A stretch of DNA of 64,000 nt from Culex pipiens pallens (GCF_016801865.2 NC_068938.1:211323734-211387733); one strand, 5' to 3'. Shown: positions 33,436 to 44,449, counted from the first letter of the stretch. Program-made: numbers and translations. Notes: generated by a model from the sequence alone, not told the origin.

Positions 33436-34787
33436 GGGTAATTCTCTACCAACTCACACGAAATCGGGAAAAGTTGCCCCGACCCCTCTTCGATTTGCGT
33501 GAAACTTTGTCCTAAGGGGTAACTTTTGTCCCTGATCACGAATCCGAGGTCCGTTTTTCGATATCTCGTGACGGAGGGGCGGTACGACCCCTTCCATTTT
33601 TGAACATGCGAAAAAAGAGGTGTTTTTCAATAATTTGCAGCCTGAAACGGTGATGAGATAGAAATTTGGTGTCAAAGGGACTTTTATGTAAAATTAGACG
33701 CCCGATTTGATGGCGTATTCAGAATTCCGAAAAAACGTATTTTTCATCGAAAAAAACACTAAAAAAGTTTTAAAAATTCTCCCATTTTCCGTTACTCGAC
33801 TGTAAAAAATTTTGGAACATGTAATTTTATAGGAAATTTAATGTTCTTTTCGAATCTACATTGACCCAGAAGGGTCATTTTTTCATTTAGAACAAAATTT
33901 TTCATTTTAAAATTTCGTGTTTTTTCTAACTTTGCAGGGTTATTTTTTAGAGTGTAACAATGTTCTACAAAGTTGTAGAGCAGACAATTCCAAAAATTTT
34001 GATATATAAACATAAGGGATTTGCTTATAAACATCACGAGTTATCGCGATTTTACGAAAAAAAGTTTTGAAAATGTTGGTCGCCATCGATCATGGCCGTT
34101 CATGGTCACCCGCGACAGACACGGACGACGAAACAAAGAGAAACGCAAAAAGTAACTTTTTCAAAACTTTTTTTCGTAAAATCGCGATAACTCGTGATGT
34201 TTATAAGCAAACCCCTTATGTCTATATATCAAAATTTTTGTAATTGTCTGCTCTACAACTTTGTAGAATATTGTTACACTCTAAAAAATAATCCTGCAAA
34301 GTTAGAAAAAACACGAAATTTTAAAATGAAAATTTTTGTTCTAAATGAAAAAATGACCCTTCTGAGTCAATGTAGATTTGAAAAGAACATTAAATTTCCT
34401 ATAAAATTACATGTTCCAAAATTTTTTACAGTCGAGTAACGGAAAATGGGAGAATTTTTAAAACTTTTTTAGTGTTTTTTTCGATGAAAAATACGTTTTT
34501 TCGAAATTCTGAGTACGCCATCAAATCGGGCGTCTCATTTTACATAAAAGTCCCTTTGACACCAAATTTCTATCTCATCACCGTTTCAGGCTGCAAATTA
34601 TTGAAAAACACCTCTTTTTTCGCATGTTCAAAAATGGAAGGGGTCGTACCGCCCCTCCGTCACGAGATATCAAAAAACGGACCTCGGATTCGTGATCAGG
34701 GACAAAAGTTACCCCTTAAGACAAAGTTTCACGCAAATCGAAGAGGGGTCGGGGCAACTGCTGTGTGAGTTGGCGGAGAATTACCCA
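33436..34787. mobile_element. 1352-bp palindromic foldback element, copy B
   Basis: Same family as 22402-23751: ends GGGTAATTCTC and GAGAATTACCC, with target duplication AAAT (33432-33435, 34788-34791). The 76-bp spacer at 34078-34153 is in the same orientation as in copy A, yet the two distinguishable end types are exchanged: the 'ctaccaactcacacgaaatcggg' end is on the left and the 'gccaactcacacagcag' end is on the right. The two arms share copy-specific bases (for example 'catgtaattttatagg', where copy A has 'catgtcattttatggg' in both arms). It has no open frame of its own. Confidence 0.85.
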
Positions 34788-35044
34788 AATCCGAATGCCT
34801 TTAAAAATAAACAAGTTGGGTTTATTTGTGACGAGAGAAAAATATATTGGAAAATCAAACATGTGCTTTACTGATTTCTAAATCTGTATCTGAGCAATTC
34901 TTTAGACTGAGCATTTTCTTCAAATTTAAAATGTTGTCTTTTATATTCGACAAAAACTTCTTGGGTGCCTTCCGTAGCTTTGTCGGTTCAGGTTAAGGGG
35001 TGGACTTTTTTATTGTTGAAGTTTATAAGGGGAAAATTGCAAAA

Positions 35045-35377
35045 ATGTATGGGGAAAACATCGCTTCAGGATTTTGGCAACAGGTGGCGCAAGTCTCGCC
35101 CAAAATTGTCCAAGTGTGAGATTTGTGTAAGAAATTTAATTCCCTACAACTTTGTGCAAAACGATCCGAGTAGATCCTGATTTCTGGTGATTTTTTAGTA
35201 AAAAGTATTTTCTTAAATACTTTCAAAACTTTCGCATTGCTAATAACTCATCAGGATCAACTCGAATCTTCTCGCACCCTTCACAAAATTTCCTACAAGA
35301 ATCTCACACTTGGACAATTTTGGGCGAGATCTGCGCCACCTCCTGCCAAAATTCTGAAGCGATGTTTTTCCCCACAC
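35045..35377. mobile_element. Small foldback element, about 330 bp
   Basis: The left arm starts near 35047 ('tatggggaaaacatcgcttcaggattttggca', then 'ggtggcgcaagtctcgcccaaaattgtccaagtgtgag'). The right arm is its reverse complement, ending near 35374 ('ctcacacttggacaattttgggcgaga', then 'tgccaaaattctgaagcgatgtttttcccca'). Arms are roughly 130-150 bp with scattered mismatches and a centre that is less symmetrical. No coding sequence. The target duplication is unclear. Confidence 0.65.
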
Positions 35378-35378
35378 A

Positions 35379-35865
35379 CAGGGTTGCCAGATAAATCAGA
35401 GAATGCCAGCCTTTGCAAGTGTCACCCATAATAAAGATCTGGAGTTTTTTTTTTGAAAAGGACCAATAAACCAAATTTTCAGTTTTTGCTTTTTGGGTGT
35501 TTTTTGAAACCCCTGACTCAAGGCGGTTTCAAAAACACCCAAAAAGCAAAAACTAAAAATTTGGTTTATTGGACCTTTTCAAAAAAAACTCCAGAGATTC
35601 TCCCTTCTCTGTGTCAGATTTTGACAGATTTTGCCAGATTTTTAACCGTATGCCCATTTTGAACAACTTTTTGATTAAAATGAACGAATTTAATTGAAAA
35701 TCAAAAAAATAAGAACGTGTTTTTATTGTTGAAAATGCAAATTCAACATTTTTGAGGCCATAAAAACAGTTAAATTGTGAATTGTAAGATTTTCGTCTGC
35801 CAGATTTTTCCAGATTTTTAATCGATATTTTGCCAGATTTTTAAAATTTTGGCCTGGTAACCCTG
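35379..35865. mobile_element. MITE with CAGGGTTGCCAG ends, hosting a nested hairpin element
   Basis: The left end CAGGGTTGCCAG (35379) is mirrored by CTGGTAACCCTG ending at 35865. The interior repeats the word 'gccagattttt' several times, in the right half near 35630, 35810 and 35832. A 158-bp hairpin element is nested at 35438-35595. The word 'acagggttgccagat' also occurs in the 163-bp tandem repeats at 16578-16903. It has no protein frame. Confidence 0.55.
35438..35595. mobile_element. 158-bp hairpin MITE
   Basis: Almost the whole element is one inverted repeat: TCTGGAG, a T-run and 'gaaaaggaccaataaaccaaatttt' pair with 'aaaatttggtttattggaccttttc', an A-run and CTCCAGA. Inner parts 'gtttttgctttttgggtgtttt' and 'aaaacacccaaaaagcaaaaac' also pair, around the loop 'cccctgactcaaggcgg'. 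A second copy with the same loop is at 60189-60342. Stems of this size can template hairpin RNA. Confidence 0.8.
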
Positions 35866-35869
35866 CCCA

Positions 35870-37620
35870 AACATTTTAGCGATTTTCCTCAAATAAACTT
35901 TAACGATAAAAAGCGACGATTTGGTTCAAATTTGGCACAGTTACTTATTATTGCCAAAGAAATCAAGACAGGGGGTAGCCCTAATGTTGATTTTTTTTTT
36001 TTTTTTCATTTTCACCCTTATGAACAACTTCCGTTAAAAAATTTATGTCTGTCCAACAAAAAAAATTAAAAAGCTTAAAAAAAATGTAAAAATAATCACG
36101 ATAAAAAATATGAATGAGGACTATAACAAAAATACATGGAAATAAACAGTTTTGCGGATTCTTAACTTTGATGCTTCATAGACCAAGTTTGGCCGATGCA
36201 AAGACAATAGAATAATTGAAATAACAAGCAAAAATTTCAACAGTCGAATGAAAATACTTTAAAAAAATGCATTATACACCTGTGCCGATGATATGCATTC
36301 ATTAGTTTTCAAAAAATGAAAGAACTGTCAAAAAAATAAATTTCAGTAAAAAAAACTCTGCAATTTTTTTGAAATTCTAAATATTTTTTAACTAACCCAA
36401 ACATGCAAAAAAATATTCTAAATGCAGAATAATGCATTTTAAATGATTGCACTACAATTTCTTTAAAAATTAATCTTTCGAAAAAAAATTACTCCCTGGT
36501 TTTGTGACCATCTTTGAAAGGGGGGACAAAAACTTTAAATAAATATGTATAACTAAATTTGCAATCAAAACGTACTGAAGTGCAATCATGATAAAGTCTA
36601 CGTTTTTAAGTAACAGCCATTTTATGCCATCTTTAAAAAAAATCTGCAGTTTTGATTTTTTTATAACTGGTGCTCATTTTAGCCCTTTTAAAACAAACAT
36701 TCTCGTAAGGCTGCAAAGATTCCCAACACTTTGCTTTTTAATTTTTTTTTGATACGGCCATTGAGTACTGAGATATGGCTGTGCCAAGATTAAAAAACAT
36801 GAAAAAATGATTTTCTCAGTTTTGCTCCCTAAACCCTCGTTTTTTTAACTCCGATATCTCGGGAACTAAATTTCCGATTTTCAACTTTAAAAATGAAAAA
36901 TTCGTGAGGTTTTCTGACCCCTTTGAAAACAATATTTTGAAAATTTCAAAATCTTGCCTTACATTTCATAAGGGTCAAATATTGAATTTTTAATTAACCT
37001 TAAGTGTTTTTGTTACAGATGAGCCACTAGAAATGAATCATTAGAAACTCCTTTTTAACCCATAATGTATTTGAAATAAACGCGGTCTTTTTAGGTTAAG
37101 TCTCTATTTATGTCGATTTCAGCTCAAAATGGCGTTGAAAATATAAATTTAGTCTCAAACGGAAATTTCTGTCAAATTTGACGCCAGATGTTATGAAAAT
37201 AAAGAATATTACAAATGTTTGAAAATCTCTGCCATTTATCGGAACTTAACTGCAAAAAACGTGGCATGAAACTTAATGTATATTTCAAAACTGCAATAAC
37301 TCAAACGGGGTATTTTTAAATTAAGAACAAAATTCATCGCTTTAAAATTTTGTGTTTTTTATCTTTGCAGGGTTTTTAGAGTTTTTTTTAGAGGGAGAGG
37401 GTTTTAGAGTGGATCCTAAAATTACGCTTAAATTGGTAATATTATTGTTCGCAACGATACATTTGAATTTTCAGAGGGGCATAAAAAATAAGCTTTTGGA
37501 AGCATTCCGACAAATTCTAAAATTATCTTTAAATTTGATAACCAGCATGAAACTTTTTATGAGCCTATTGCTAAAATTCATGACTTCTTTATTTTGATAA
37601 TTTGTATAGATATTTATAAG
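35870..37620. other. AT-rich repeat-derived sequence
   Basis: No gene is seen. Around 36240-36530 are decayed GGCCGTTGC-family words ('tgcattatacacctgtgccgatgatatgc', 'ggggggacaaaaactttaaataaatatg'). Around 36700-36880 are words of the 'gatacggccattgagtactgagatatgg' repeat. The rest is AT-rich. Confidence 0.4.
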
Positions 37621-37685
37621 AAACTTAGGCCGTTGCAAATATTTTTTGAAGTTTATCTTCCTCGACTCTGATCAAAGTTCAGGGA

Positions 37686-37703
37686 GGGGGGGGGGGGGGG
37701 GGG
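37686..37703 (+). repeat. Homopolymer run of about 18 G
   Basis: An uninterrupted G tract lies where related copies have only 'gggag' or similar. In very AT-rich DNA such a run is striking. It could form G-quadruplex structures and its length could be a sequencing artefact. Confidence 0.8.
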
Positions 37704-37824
37704 CAAGAAAATAAAAAAAGGTAGAAATTGAAATTACAGGCCACAGTATCAACATTTGAATGAAAAAAGTGTTTTAAATTGTGGTTTGGTTGAGCGTTTT
37801 AGCAGAATGCATTACTGTAAATAC

Positions 37825-37902
37825 AAAGAGACGAGTTGTTCCTTTAATTCCGCTGTATATGCGATATATTTAGCGGATTTAAAAGGAACATCTCGTCTCT
37901 TT
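37825..37902. mobile_element. 78-bp hairpin nested in the MITE
   Basis: AAAGAGACGAG at 37825 pairs with CTCGTCTCTTT ending at 37902. Inward, 'tgttccttt' and 'attccgct' pair with 'agcgga' and 'aaaggaaca', leaving a loop of about 17 bases (GTATATGCGATATATTT). The related MITE at 29751-30158 lacks this segment at the equivalent position, where 'ttttaaaa' is continuous, so it arrived as an insertion of roughly 150 bp. It could be a tiny MITE; its shape also resembles a microRNA precursor. Confidence 0.6.
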
Positions 37903-38299
37903 ACATTCACTGTTTTAAAATGCATCATACACCTGTCCAGTAGTTTTGCAATCATTGATTTCCAAAATTTCTAAATACTGACGAAAATTTTAATTTTGCG
38001 GGAAGCAAAGTTTTTGCGGTGCTGTACATTGTAATTTCATAAAAGTTCAAAACATTTTTAAACGAGTCCAAACATGTTTAATATGATTATCAATGCAGAA
38101 AAAGGCATTTAAGATTGTTCTCAGTTGATTAGACTTCTATTTCCATTGAAATTTTGATACTTCTTGAAAAAATATTTTGTTGCCCCCTGATTTTTCAGAC
38201 CAATTTTGAAGGGAGGGGCGACATAAACTTTGAAAAATATTTGCAACGGCCTTATTAAAAAAAACTCAATATATATTAAAAGTGAACTGCCTTTTTCTT

Positions 38300-39830
38300 C
38301 TCATATGTATTTCCGTATAGAGACCACCCTAGACCCCAATCCTGTAGTTATTTAGAGAAATCCGAGTAGCTGTTTGCATTCAAACGCACACACACATGAA
38401 CGCCGCTGCTTCTTCTTCTTCTCAGTTCTGAAGTGTGTGCAATGAGGTATATCCAATGGTAACGAAACCCTATTGCAAAATCCCTCTCTCCGATGGGCTC
38501 GACCTCTAGTCGGTGTGTATTTGTCCGAACGGAATGCAATTATTTCAAGTGGTTTACTGCAGCCTGATGCTGCTGTTAGTCGGGAACGGCTAATGCAATT
38601 GTGATATTTGCGGTTTCTGGGATGTTTTCCGGAAGTTCCTTCACTCTCGTGAAAATGTGTGTGAGACTGTGTGTGCGCTGGGAATATTCAAGAGTCGTCT
38701 TCTTCTTCTTCTTCCGGGGAGCAATCCGGGTGCGGTCAAACGAGATATCCTTTTAACGCCCCGGAATGTAGGCCAGGGCAGCACACATTTGCATACATTC
38801 AGGCAGCCGACTTTCAGTTTGATTGCGATGCGTCACTCGTAAATAAGAAGGGCTCAAAACCTTTCAGCTTTCTCGCAATGGGCGCATATAAAACTGGCCA
38901 GGCGATAATTTCTGGACAGTAAAACGATTATGTTTTGTGTGCACACAATTTTACGTTATAAATCCGTCGTCCCCGAGACCAACGGAGCTCTTGAACCATC
39001 ATCATCCGTCGCCAGTGTGCACGCAAAACGGAAGAACTGCAGTAAAATTTTACTGTCACCCAACGAACGAAACGAAAAGCTCAACAAGCCCCCAAAAGAG
39101 TGAGGTTAGACGGAAGTGTTGCCAGTGTCACTTTGGTACGACACACATTCACAAACACATACAAAATTGTCCAATTTCAAAGTGGAAACGGACGGACGAA
39201 CACGATATGACATAAAATATGGGTGTAAATACGACACGATTTTGCACCACAAAACAAGATTATGTGTCATCACTTAAAGAGAAATGAGAAATGGCAGCCC
39301 AGAATCTGATCTGGGCGAAATATTCAAATCAAGCTTGTAAATTGCGATGGGGCTTAACCCCCTACAATGCAGTTTACATTAAAGGAAATTATATGAAAAA
39401 GTTTTGTTTATTTTCTTCCATTAAAAATTATCCCTGTGGACCAGCATGGTTGCCAAACGAACTCGAAAAAAAAAACAAGGAGAATCCAGTTTGCTGTCAC
39501 GGATGTGTGAACCAGGCAGACGCGTCAAAACCCGTGAGAGGGCGTCAATTTGCTGCAAACGTCTCAACTGACAACACTTGGCAACGTTCTGCGTAGTAGA
39601 GCAAGGCACGTGGCCTTGTTTTGTTTCTTTTGCCACCACCCGCCCACACGTAGCCCCAAAAGGATTAATGAAAAATGACGCGCAAACTACCAAGCATTTC
39701 CCCCCGACTACTGACATTTTTCACGCTGTCTATCAATGTCACGAGTGCGTTCGTGTTTTCTTTTTGCTGGGAAATGAGAAAAACAAGTGGTATTGTAAGG
39801 GTTAACCGGATATTGGAGCTCATCTTTGAA
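38300..39830. other. Island of less AT-rich, apparently single-copy sequence
   Basis: Balanced composition. A CTTCTT-type microsatellite lies at about 38698-38716 and a shorter one near 38408. Several frames up to about 100 codons overlap in different phases without recognised domains. It is probably intronic or intergenic. Confidence 0.25.
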
Positions 39831-39839
39831 TGTCAAATA

Positions 39840-40770
39840 CAAAAAATTCTGAACATATTACTTAAAGTGAAAAGGAAAAATCAAAGAAGTAAAATCATTA
39901 CAACAAAGCCTCTGATCGATGTGCGATCTAATCAGTTTACTTTTTAAAGTTGAATTTCGAAAATCCGTTTTTTTATATTTAAAAATACCTGTTTCAGGGT
40001 ACTAAAAAAGCATCTTTTGCTCTGGAGCAGTGTTGCCAATAATTCCTGTTACAAACAATCAGAAAGTATAGCGTTCAACACTATAGCTTGTGAGTTCACT
40101 TTTGGTATCTCTTGATTCGACATGCAAGAACACACTCTTACTATCATTTTTTCTTATTCCCACATTCACGCACACTCGCCGAAGATTTTTTCGTTTTCTC
40201 AAAAAAAAACCGCAATGAAAGAACGCCATGAGAGAGAAAAAGAGATTGCCACACAGGATGTTGTAAACACGAGATAAAGATCGGCATTCTTGGCGCAGAG
40301 AATCTCGCGACGGAAAGAAGGGCAGTGAAAGTTGAGAAATGAGACTTCGGACTTGATGATTGTAGCTGCTGAGAACTGAATGTTATTGCTAGTTTTACAA
40401 CACTGACCTCCAGTTTCGATTGGCCCTAAAACTGGCAATGATTTTATACAAAAAAAATGACTTAAAAAAAATTGAAAATATGGCAAAACTAAATTTCAAA
40501 ATTCATTTTGAGATTCTACATTAAAATTTCAATTAATAATAACCGTCATCATGAGTGACATTGGGTCTGGGGGTGAAATTGGGTCATACAAATTTCAGCA
40601 TTTTTGTATGACACAATCTATTAAAAAATCATAATAAAAAAACAATATTTGCAACATCCAAAATCATAATTTTCATACTATTTCAAACGAAAAATTGCTA
40701 TAATTTGAAAACGGATTACTTAAAAAAAGTCAATCTTTTATTGCAATTCTGATTTAACATTTGCTATAAA
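39840..40770. other. AT-rich sequence without a recognisable gene
   Basis: Nothing convincing was found. The stretch 40020-40440 is less AT-rich ('cacgagataaagatcggcattcttggcgcagag') but has no repeat match or domain. The remainder is AT-rich. Confidence 0.3.
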
Positions 40771-40773
40771 ATA

Positions 40774-41447
40774 ACGAAATGATTCGAAATCCGGACACTT
40801 AGTAGCATATCATTTTTGTTCTAGCTGGCAAAAAATCATGTATTAAGTTGGAAATGTAGAAATATCATCAGGATGTAGTATAAACAGTCAGTTTCAAGAA
40901 AATGCATGCAAAATATGTCTTTTCTAACAATTTTTCATCACAATTTGAAAATTAAAATGACTTGTTGTGCTTCGAATCCCGGACACTGATAAAAGCTGAT
41001 TCGAAATCCGGACACTTTTGCTTCGAATTCCGGACACTTGATTTTACTTATGAATCGCACAAATTTGGACTGAAATGTTAGTGAAAAGCATTCTCTTGCT
41101 CTCAAATAAGCTGTTAAAATCAAAACAATCGATAGTTTATATAAAAAATTGCTAGAATTTAAGGAAATCGAAACCATAAATTTCTGCTTTGCCTTCCCGG
41201 TGCTTCGAACGGCTATGAAATATTTCAAGTGAAATGTTTCACATTTTTGGTAAATATATAATTTTATTGTATTTAATTGTTTTGACATTAACTATAGCGT
41301 TCAAACAAACCTTAAATAAAAGTTGATATTGGAATTCATCATATCACACAGTTTTGACATTCATAATGCGAACTTATACCCAAATAATTGATAAAACAAG
41401 ATGAAGTGTCCGGGTTTCGAAGCGTCCGGGAATTCGAATCATGACGT
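40774..41447 (-). mobile_element. 674-bp TA-flanked MITE with TCCGGA/TTCGAA motif clusters, copy 2
   Basis: Reverse-oriented copy of the element at 4522-5195 and equal in length. Its right end is ATTCGAATCATGACGT followed by TA; its left end is TA followed by ACGAAATGATTCGAA, with two changes from the consensus end. The subterminal GTCCGGA/TTCGAA repeats are retained. Divergence from copy 1 is spread along the element, so both are independent, fairly old insertions. Confidence 0.8.
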
Positions 41448-41454
41448 TAGTCTA

Positions 41455-41990
41455 AGAAACGTTGAAGATTTGCCCTCTGGTTGCTGAGATACAGCAGCTT
41501 AAAGAAAAAGAAACAGGAAAATTTAAATTTTCTTAGTCTCACCCAAACAACATTTTGGGATATTGAGTTTTTGTAAAAAAAAAAGTTAATTGAAAAATCG
41601 GCATTTTTTTCGTGTACCTATTTTTTATCAATAGTCCTCAACATTACCTACTACTCTGCCGAAGACACCACATTGATCAGAAAATTCACTCAAAAGTAAC
41701 AGCTGTTTGAATATTTACGTACAATTTTTGTATGGACAGCTGCCAAAATTGTATAAAGACTTGTATGGGTCTTTGGTCGTAGGGAAGGCCCCCTTAAAGT
41801 TTGAACGAAATAAAAAATACAAAAATCTAAAAAGGTCGAAATCGGCCGATTTCTTAGAAAATTGCTCATATATGATACTATTAGCAAATTACCAAAGTGC
41901 TTCTAACAGAGCGTAGTTTTGGATGAAATAATCAAAATAGAAGATATCTTTAAACTAACTAATAAAATTTGCCTAAATAGCAAGTATAAA
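41455..41990. repeat. Copies of two dispersed repeats
   Basis: Contains 'ttgctgagatacagcagc' and 'gtctcacccaaacaacattttggg', as in the repeat at 20440-20700. It then carries the GTC...GATCAG...'acaatttttgtatggacagctgcc' repeat in reverse orientation at about 41630-41770. Non-coding. Confidence 0.5.
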
Positions 41991-41999
41991 ATCTGCACA

Positions 42000-43433
42000 A
42001 AATATCTTCCCCGTTATTGCTCACTCACGCTTACTCGAACGACCCAAAAAGCCCAAATGAAGATAAAAAGCCGACCTCGATGAAATGAATGCACTACAAA
42101 AGTAACTTTCCCCACCGCCAGGACCTTCCTGCCCTTTCTGGCGGTGACGACCCACCACTTTGAAAACTGCTTCCACTACAACCAAAGTAAAGCACCGGAC
42201 AAAACTGGACCACCATGCCAAGAGGTCTTACGCTCCGGTTTTGGGACTTTATTTATGGACTCATAATGCCCTTTTTGGGGGAGATTGCGGTGAATGTTTG
42301 GCCAAGGCACTTTGAAGAGAGTGCTTTCGTTAAGGAAGTGGGGTACAATTTGCTGGATGTTTCATCGTTTCGCTTTAAAATTGTCGTAAGGTATGCAACA
42401 GTAGTACTCAGATTAAATTTTAAAGGATTACTTTTGATACGGAATACTAGAAACAGGTAATCACAACAAGGATTCTTGAAATGAGTCAATTTTCCAATTT
42501 ATCAATTATTTAAATAAGTTAGGTTTAACACAATTCTCTTTTCAAATTTCAAGTTAATAGTTTCTTAACAAATTTCTAACCAAGCTCATCGAAATTATCA
42601 ATCCATAATTCCGTCAAATCACTTTCTGCGATGTCGTCCATCATCGCCCAACCGTACGGAAATCATTGCACTTTCCCCCAGCTTGATCAAGCAATCAAAT
42701 GTCTTCTTCCACACGCCTGAAACTATGCACACCCGGAAGAACAAGTGACAAATTTCCCATCGGTTCCCATCAATCCAAGCCTCGCAGCAGCAGCCTGCCT
42801 GTTTCACTTGGCACAATTCAATTACGGGAGCTGTACATTGTCGGAAACCTTCCCGAGGAGAGAGGAATCGGCCCCGGTTCTGACAGTGCAATTGACAGTT
42901 TTATGCGTTCTTCTTGTGAAAGTGCACACGCGAATGTGGAAAGGTTTCCCCCTCCCCTCCCTTCAAAAATTCACCAAAATTGCAATTTGTCAACCGTGGC
43001 GGGATTTATAACCGGACTCGGACTCGGAAGACACCGAGCTATTGCTCGGAAATTAAGCTGTCCATTGTTCTGTCATAAATTTGGGCAAAATTCTTGATAA
43101 AGTCCTCTCTCTCTTCTGGAACATGCCCGGGTTCTCCAGCTCGGAGCAGAAGTATTTCTCCGCGCATTGTACTGCGGAATTTATCGTTCGACGCGTCCAC
43201 AATTATCAGGTGTCGGTATTTATAGCGCAAGTTTGTCGACAGACGATAAATTATGCGAAATTACTGCCAGAAACAAAGCGCGCCTGAATGTAGACGACGA
43301 CGACGAGGGGGGCTTTTGATGTGTCGTTCCACTTGCCAATTGTAAGGGATTTTACGCGGTAGTGTACATACTTCTTACTTTCGAAAGATGCTGGAAAAGC
43401 TTCTTAGAAACCATCCAAAAACCACGTGGACAC
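42000..43433. other. Island of less AT-rich sequence leading into the heptamer array
   Basis: Balanced composition, with overlapping frames of up to 132 codons on both strands and no domains. At its right end 'ccatccaaaaaccacgtggacactttttt' (about 43411-43439) is the CCACGTGGACAC motif of a mosquito MITE. It runs straight into the TTTCTTG array, so the array appears to sit at or in a MITE end. Confidence 0.3.
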
Positions 43434-43440
43434 TTTTTTG

Positions 43441-44420
43441 TTTCTTGTTTCTTGTTTCTTGTTTCTTGTTTCTTGTTTCTTGTTTCTTGTTTCTTGTTTC
43501 TTGTTTCTTGTTTCTTGTTTCTTGTTTCTTGTTTCTTGTTTCTTGTTTCTTGTTTCTTGTTTCTTGTTTCTTGTTTCCTGTTTCTTGTTTCTTGTTTCTT
43601 GTTTCTTGTTTCTTGTTTCTTGTTTCTTGTTTCTTGTTTCTTGTTTCTTGTTTCTTGTTTCTTGTTTCTTGTTTCTTGTTTCTTGTTTCTTGTTTCTTGT
43701 TTCTTGTTTCTTGTTTCTTGTTTCTTGTTTCTTGTTTCTTGTTTCTTGTTTCTTGTTTCTTGTTTCTTGTTTCTTGTTTCTTGTTTCTTGTTTCTTGTTT
43801 CTTGTTTCTTGTTTCTTGTTTCTTGTTTCTTGTTTCTTGTTTCTTGTTTCTTGTTTCTTGTTTCTTGTTTCTTGTTTCTTGTTTCTTGTTTCTTGTTTCT
43901 TGTTTCTTGTTTCTTGTTTCTTGTTTCTTGTTTCTTGTTTCTTGTTTCTTGTTTCTTGTTTCTTGTTTCTTGTTTCTTGTTTCTTGTTTCTTGTTTCTTG
44001 TTTCTTGTTTCTTGTTTCTTGTTTCTTGTTTCTTGTTTCTTGTTTCTTGTTTCTTGTTTCTTGTTTCTTGTTTCTTGTTTCTTGTTTCTTGTTTCTTGTT
44101 TCTTGTTTCTTGTTTCTTGTTTCTTGTTTCTTGTTTCTTGTTTCTTGTTTCTTGTTTCTTGTTTCTTGTTTCTTGTTTCTTGTTTCTTGTTTCTTGTTTC
44201 TTGTTTCTTGTTTCTTGTTTCTTGTTTCTTGTTTCTTGTTTCTTGTTTCTTGTTTCTTGTTTCTTGTTTCTTGTTTCTTGTTTCTTGTTTCTTGTTTCTT
44301 GTTTCTTGTTTCTTGTTTCTTGTTTCTTGTTTCTTGTTTCTTGTTTCTTGTTTCTTGTTTCTTGTTTCTTGTTTCTTGTTTCTTGTTTCTTGTTTCTTGT
44401 TTCTTGTTTCTTGTTTCTTG
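43441..44420 (+). repeat. Heptanucleotide tandem array, (TTTCTTG) x 140
   Basis: From 43441 to 44420 the sequence is 140 consecutive copies of TTTCTTG. I could find one substitution, a C in unit 20 (TTTCCTG, 43574-43580). Because 7 is not a multiple of 3 and the unit contains no stop in any phase, all three plus frames and two minus frames stay open for 330-400 codons, giving repeated CFLFLVS or QETRNKK peptides. These are artefacts, not genes. The degree of uniformity implies recent expansion or strong homogenisation. The array is followed by A-rich sequence. Confidence 0.97.
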
Positions 44421-44449
44421 TTTCTGAAAAAAAATCCACTTCATTTCAC

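Larger units (their letters stand above)
37628..38251. mobile_element. 624-bp MITE with GGCCGTTGC ends and TTA target duplication
   Basis: GGCCGTTGCAAATATTTTT at 37628 is mirrored by 'aaaaatatttgcaacggcc' ending at 38251. TTA flanks both ends (37625-37627 and 38252-38254). A 3-bp TTA duplication with GC-rich tips is usual for PIF/Harbinger elements, so that is the tentative assignment. The interior holds an 18-base G-run and a nested hairpin insertion. It is the most complete copy of a family with pieces at about 9600, 26290, 29751, 36240 and 48350. Confidence 0.75.

Noticed and set aside
22420..34768. Recurrent frames of about 70-98 codons in both arms of the 1.35-kb foldbacks
   Set aside because: They recur because the arms are inverted repeats; there is no domain, and the frames are not longer than the repeat structure predicts.
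37686..37703. Telomere-like or regulatory G-rich element
   Set aside because: It is a plain homopolymer within a MITE where related copies have shorter G tracts.
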